Assembly: GCF_000368825.1 (NCBI RefSeq)
Contig: NZ_KB849717.1
Location: forward strand, 1,024,421 to 1,088,420
DNA from: Acinetobacter ursingii DSM 16037 = CIP 107286
GTDB lineage: Bacteria; Pseudomonadota; Gammaproteobacteria; Pseudomonadales; Moraxellaceae
DNA: 64,000 nt
Reading direction: 5' to 3'
Below, piece after piece: positions 58,816 through 64,000 of this stretch. Below the pieces are notes generated by a model, which was given only the letters and a program-made list of their open reading frames with translations, was not told the DNA's origin and made no database searches. Position numbers and translations under genes: made by a program. Position 1 is the stretch's first letter. Every line of letters starts with the position of its first letter.

Positions 58816-60195
58816 ATGTACGATCTCATCATTATCGGTGCAGGTACAGCAGGTATCAGTGCATATAAAGAAGCAGTTAAATATACCCAGAATATTTTAA
58901 TCGTTAACGATGGCCCATGGGATACGACCTGTGCCCGCGTTGGTTGTATGCCAAGTAAAGTACTCATTTCATCAGCCAATCGAATGTATGATAGTCAACA
59001 CATTAATCAGGTTGGTATTTCAGTTGAATCCTCATTTGACACTTCCCATGTCATGTCCCATGTTCGCGCATTAAGAGATCGTTTTACTACTGCGACTATA
59101 AAAGATGTACAAAGTTGGCCAAAAAACCATCGGCTATCAGGTAAAGCAACTTTTATGAATTCATACACTATCGAAGTCAATGGAAAACACTATCAGGCAA
59201 AATCTTTCATACTTGCTGTAGGCTCAAGACCAGCCACTAGTCAGGAATGGAAAGATCTTTTAAAAGAAAAATTTATAACATCAGATGAAATATTTGAGCT
59301 TAAAAAACTTCCATGCTCTTTAGCAGTCATCGGTAGTGGCGTCATTGCGATCGAGTTAGCCCAAGCCTTTTCAAGACTCGGTGCTAAAACGGCTATTTTT
59401 GCGCGTAGCAAACGCGTTGGTATTCTAACTAGTCCAAATTTACAACAATTGGCACAACAACAACTTTCTACAGAGTTAAATATTTACTTTGAAACATTGC
59501 CTAATTCTGTAAAGTTAACTGATCATCAAGTTGAGTTAAATTTCAAATACAATGGAACAGAACAAACAGAAAAGTTTGATTATTTACTTAACGCCACGGG
59601 GCGTTCCAGTTTATTAGATTCACTAAATTTGAATAAAATTGATCCACAATTTTCTGATGTGAAAAAACTTCCTATTCATCCAGAAACAAAGCAATTAGGT
59701 AAATTACCCATATTTATTGCTGGTGATGCTTATACAGATACCCCTCTTCAACATGAGGCAGCGCATGAAGGGCGGAAATTAGTACATAACTGTCTACACT
59801 ATCCCAAAACCAAAAATATCAAAAATTTAACGCCCTTAGGTATAGTTTTCTGCTCTCCTGAAATGGCTATTGCTGGGCAAAGCTATCGTCAGTTACAAGA
59901 TAAAAATATTGATTTTGTGACAGGTTACGTTTCTTATGAGAAACAAGGCCGTGCATTAGTATTAGGGAAAAATAGAGGTGGTGCCGAAGTCTATTTAGAT
60001 AAAAAAACACAAAAACTACTTGGGGCAGAATTATTTGTACATTCAGCAGAACATTTGGCTCATTTACTTTGCTGGATGATTCAACAGGAAATCACATTAG
60101 ATGAGATCTTAGAACAACCTTATTATCATCCAACGCTAGAAGAAGGCTTACGTACCGCATTTAAACATGCTCGTCGGCAAATTAAATCAAGCTGA
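58816..60195 (+). CDS. FAD-dependent disulfide oxidoreductase, dihydrolipoyl dehydrogenase-like
   Basis: 459 residues from ATG 58816 (GGA six bases upstream). Class I pyridine nucleotide-disulfide oxidoreductase fold: FAD motif IIIGAGTAG near residue 5, redox Cys39 and Cys44 in TCARVGCMPSK (Lpd has GTCLNVGCIPSK), NAD motif AVIGSGVIAIELA, a second FAD motif IFIAGDAYTDTPLQHEA, and the C-terminal catalytic pair HPTLEE. It is probably a stand-alone dihydrolipoyl dehydrogenase or related disulfide reductase, since no lipoate-dependent complex genes are near. The Ig-like gene is transcribed away from it. Confidence 0.9.
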   Translation: MYDLIIIGAGTAGISAYKEAVKYTQNILIVNDGPWDTTCARVGCMPSKVLISSANRMYDSQHINQVGISVESSFDTSHVMSHVRALRDRFTTATIKDVQSWPKNHRLSGKATFMNSYTIEVNGKHYQAKSFILAVGSRPATSQEWKDLLKEKFITSDEIFELKKLPCSLAVIGSGVIAIELAQAFSRLGAKTAIFARSKRVGILTSPNLQQLAQQQLSTELNIYFETLPNSVKLTDHQVELNFKYNGTEQTEKFDYLLNATGRSSLLDSLNLNKIDPQFSDVKKLPIHPETKQLGKLPIFIAGDAYTDTPLQHEAAHEGRKLVHNCLHYPKTKNIKNLTPLGIVFCSPEMAIAGQSYRQLQDKNIDFVTGYVSYEKQGRALVLGKNRGGAEVYLDKKTQKLLGAELFVHSAEHLAHLLCWMIQQEITLDEILEQPYYHPTLEEGLRTAFKHARRQIKSS

Positions 60196-60219
60196 ATCAA
60201 TTTAAAGTATGATCTCTAG

Positions 60220-60360
60220 CCTGAAAATGCAGGTGCGAACTGGGTAGATGAAACTGTACATCGATGTAACACGGGAGGCTGGGTATTGATTAGCTCACGT
60301 AATCCCGATGATATTCCATACTTTAACCAAGCTATCGTTCAGGAATTAACAACCAGTTAG
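60220..60360 (+). pseudogene. Remnant of a PfpI/DJ-1 family gene (C-terminal 46 codons)
   Basis: An open stretch reading PENAGANWVDETVH... then VLISSRNPDDIPYFNQAIVQ and stop. The GAxWVDE and SRxPDDIPxFN motifs are the C-terminus of PfpI/YhbO/general-stress-protein-18 proteins. A stop codon lies directly upstream in frame, and no N-terminal part exists nearby, so only the tail remains. It lies between the Lpd-like gene and the rRNA operon. A short segment in the middle (HRCNTGGW) looks garbled, perhaps by an indel. Confidence 0.8.
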
Positions 60361-60395
60361 TTTCTTTGATTTTCTATTTATTGCATCTATTTTAT

Positions 60396-60434
60396 TTATA
60401 AAAAGCACCCCCTGATCTTTTGATCAGGGGGTGC
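60396..60434 (-). terminator. Strong rho-independent terminator of the rRNA operon
   Basis: GCACCCCCTGATC-TTTT-GATCAGGGGGTGC, a 13-bp perfect GC-rich stem. On the minus strand it is followed by TTTTTATAA, about 14 bp after the 5S gene. Confidence 0.95.
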
Positions 60435-60447
60435 CTTAGATTTAAAA

Positions 60448-60562
60448 GCTGGCGATGACTTACTCTCACATGGCTAACGCCACACTACCATCAGCGCGAA
60501 GAGGTTTCACTTCTGAGTTCGGGAAGGGATCAGGTGGTTCACTCTTGCTATTGTCGCCAGCA
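60448..60562 (-). rRNA. rrf: 5S ribosomal RNA
   Basis: About 115 nt. The complementary ends are TGCTGGCGACA and TCGCCAGC(T). The core reads CCACCTGATCCCTTCCCGAA, CTCAGAAGTGAAA and GATGGTAGTGTGG, as in gammaproteobacterial 5S. Ends are accurate to a few bases. Confidence 0.95.
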
Positions 60563-60720
60563 AACTGTTGTGGTGCTTTGGGGTCTTATTCACATTACTT
60601 AATAATGTATGCCTTACTTACGAACCAAAGAGTTATTAACGGATTGGAAATTGAGTCGGTATTGTAACTAGTTTATTGACTAAATCAAGTTTTCGTATCG
60701 AATTTATCTTGAATACAACA

Positions 60721-60737
60721 ACTGTTTGGGTGTTGTA

Positions 60738-60740
<3 letters not shown>
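60721..60740 (-). other. 3' arm of the 23S precursor processing stem
   Basis: ACTGTTTGGGTGTTGTATAG here is complementary to CTATACAACCCCAAACAGT at 63629-63647, with one mismatched or bulged base. The two sequences flank the mature 23S, so the precursor can fold into a long stem, the usual RNase III processing site. Confidence 0.85.
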
Positions 60741-63630
<2,890 letters not shown>

Positions 63631-64000
63631 ATACAACCCCAAACAGTCGTTAATACCTACAAGTAGTATTACCAACATTACAGTTTGAAGTACTGTGCAC
63701 TTAAGCACCGTACAGCTTCAATCTAAATTCATATACCAAAACGCTTGATTCAGTTAATTTGCTAGTTCTCAATTAACTCTAAGATCAGAATGACTTCTTC
63801 TCTCTTTGTTATTGAGTGAACAATTTATTTCAGACTCAATTCTCAATCTGTTAATGAATTAATGTAACCTCGTCAGCTACATTAAACTGTGATTAATCAC
63901 AGAGGTTAATAAACCAAGATCCTGCAATCTTCTTATTTATTAATCTCTATAACCATCTTTTCTTTCACTTTCGTGTTCGATCAGATACTGCGCGAAGCAT
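63631..64000 (-). other. 16S-23S internal transcribed spacer (partial)
   Basis: 370 bases of spacer without a gene. It contains the 5' arm of the 23S processing stem (63629-63647) and AT-rich sequence. No tRNA is present here; in Acinetobacter tRNA-Ile and tRNA-Ala usually lie nearer the 16S gene, which would be beyond the right edge. Confidence 0.85.

Overview
The window looks like chromosomal DNA of an Acinetobacter species (Gammaproteobacteria, Moraxellaceae); I cannot name the species. The evidence is the AT-rich sequence, a DcaP-family outer-membrane porin, an OmpA of the Omp38 type, the gene order smc-zipA-ligA, a class I BirA overlapping a type III pantothenate kinase (CoaX), and an rRNA operon of gammaproteobacterial layout. 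Nearly everything is ordinary core or soft-core chromosome. I see no plasmid, prophage, CRISPR array or defence island.

Layout. 0-3.5 kb: the start of a BioH-like hydrolase, a small conserved protein, an exported 1-Cys peroxiredoxin, a bacterioferritin-family ferritin lacking the haem-ligand Met, and an extended SDR reductase. 3.5-10.2 kb: a leftward smc-zipA-ligA cluster for chromosome organisation, division and DNA joining. 10.4-19 kb: a GntR regulator, a TSUP exporter, birA-coaX, an RBBP9-type hydrolase, ffh, a CcsA/YpjD-like protein, dusC and ltrA. 19-23.5 kb: leftward small housekeeping genes (SnoaL-like, YegP, Nudix, YjdM, RraB, rluA) and a patatin lipoprotein. 23.7-31 kb: transport (AGCS symporter, GltS, DcaP porin, Bcr/CflA efflux pump) plus a nitroreductase. 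31-37.5 kb: a FUSC/YccS protein, a YcxB-like protein, and a 4-TM PepSY-flavodoxin-NADPH reductase fusion behind a good Fur box, probably a ferric-siderophore reductase. 37.5-38.8 kb: a DUF2750 protein and six tRNA genes (three Val-TAC, three Asp-GTC). 38.9-52.8 kb: a cytoplasmic YkuD protein (possible ElsL), a 72-bp tandem repeat, DUF454, DUF1853, an entericidin-like lipoprotein, dapE, ompA, a FimT pseudopilin, a thiolase, FadL, YajQ, MsrC, YciA, TrxC and others.

52.8-58.6 kb holds the main accessory feature: a gene for a roughly 1480-residue surface lipoprotein made of about eleven Ig-like repeats. It is split by a 1317-bp IS256-family element with imperfect terminal inverted repeats and a perfect 8-bp target duplication. 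Removing the element and one duplication copy restores a single open frame. The transposase itself carries a one-base frameshift.

58.8-64 kb: an FAD disulfide oxidoreductase (Lpd-like), a remnant of a PfpI/DJ-1 gene, then the 3' part of a leftward rRNA operon (16S-23S spacer, 23S, 5S and a strong terminator). The 16S gene lies beyond the right edge.

I found no clear undescribed multi-gene system. The best leads are the interrupted Ig-repeat lipoprotein, the Fur-box reductase fusion, the signal-less YkuD enzyme, the haem-ligand-less ferritin, the 72-bp repeat whose units stay in frame with the upstream gene, and two small lipoprotein genes easily missed by automatic annotation.
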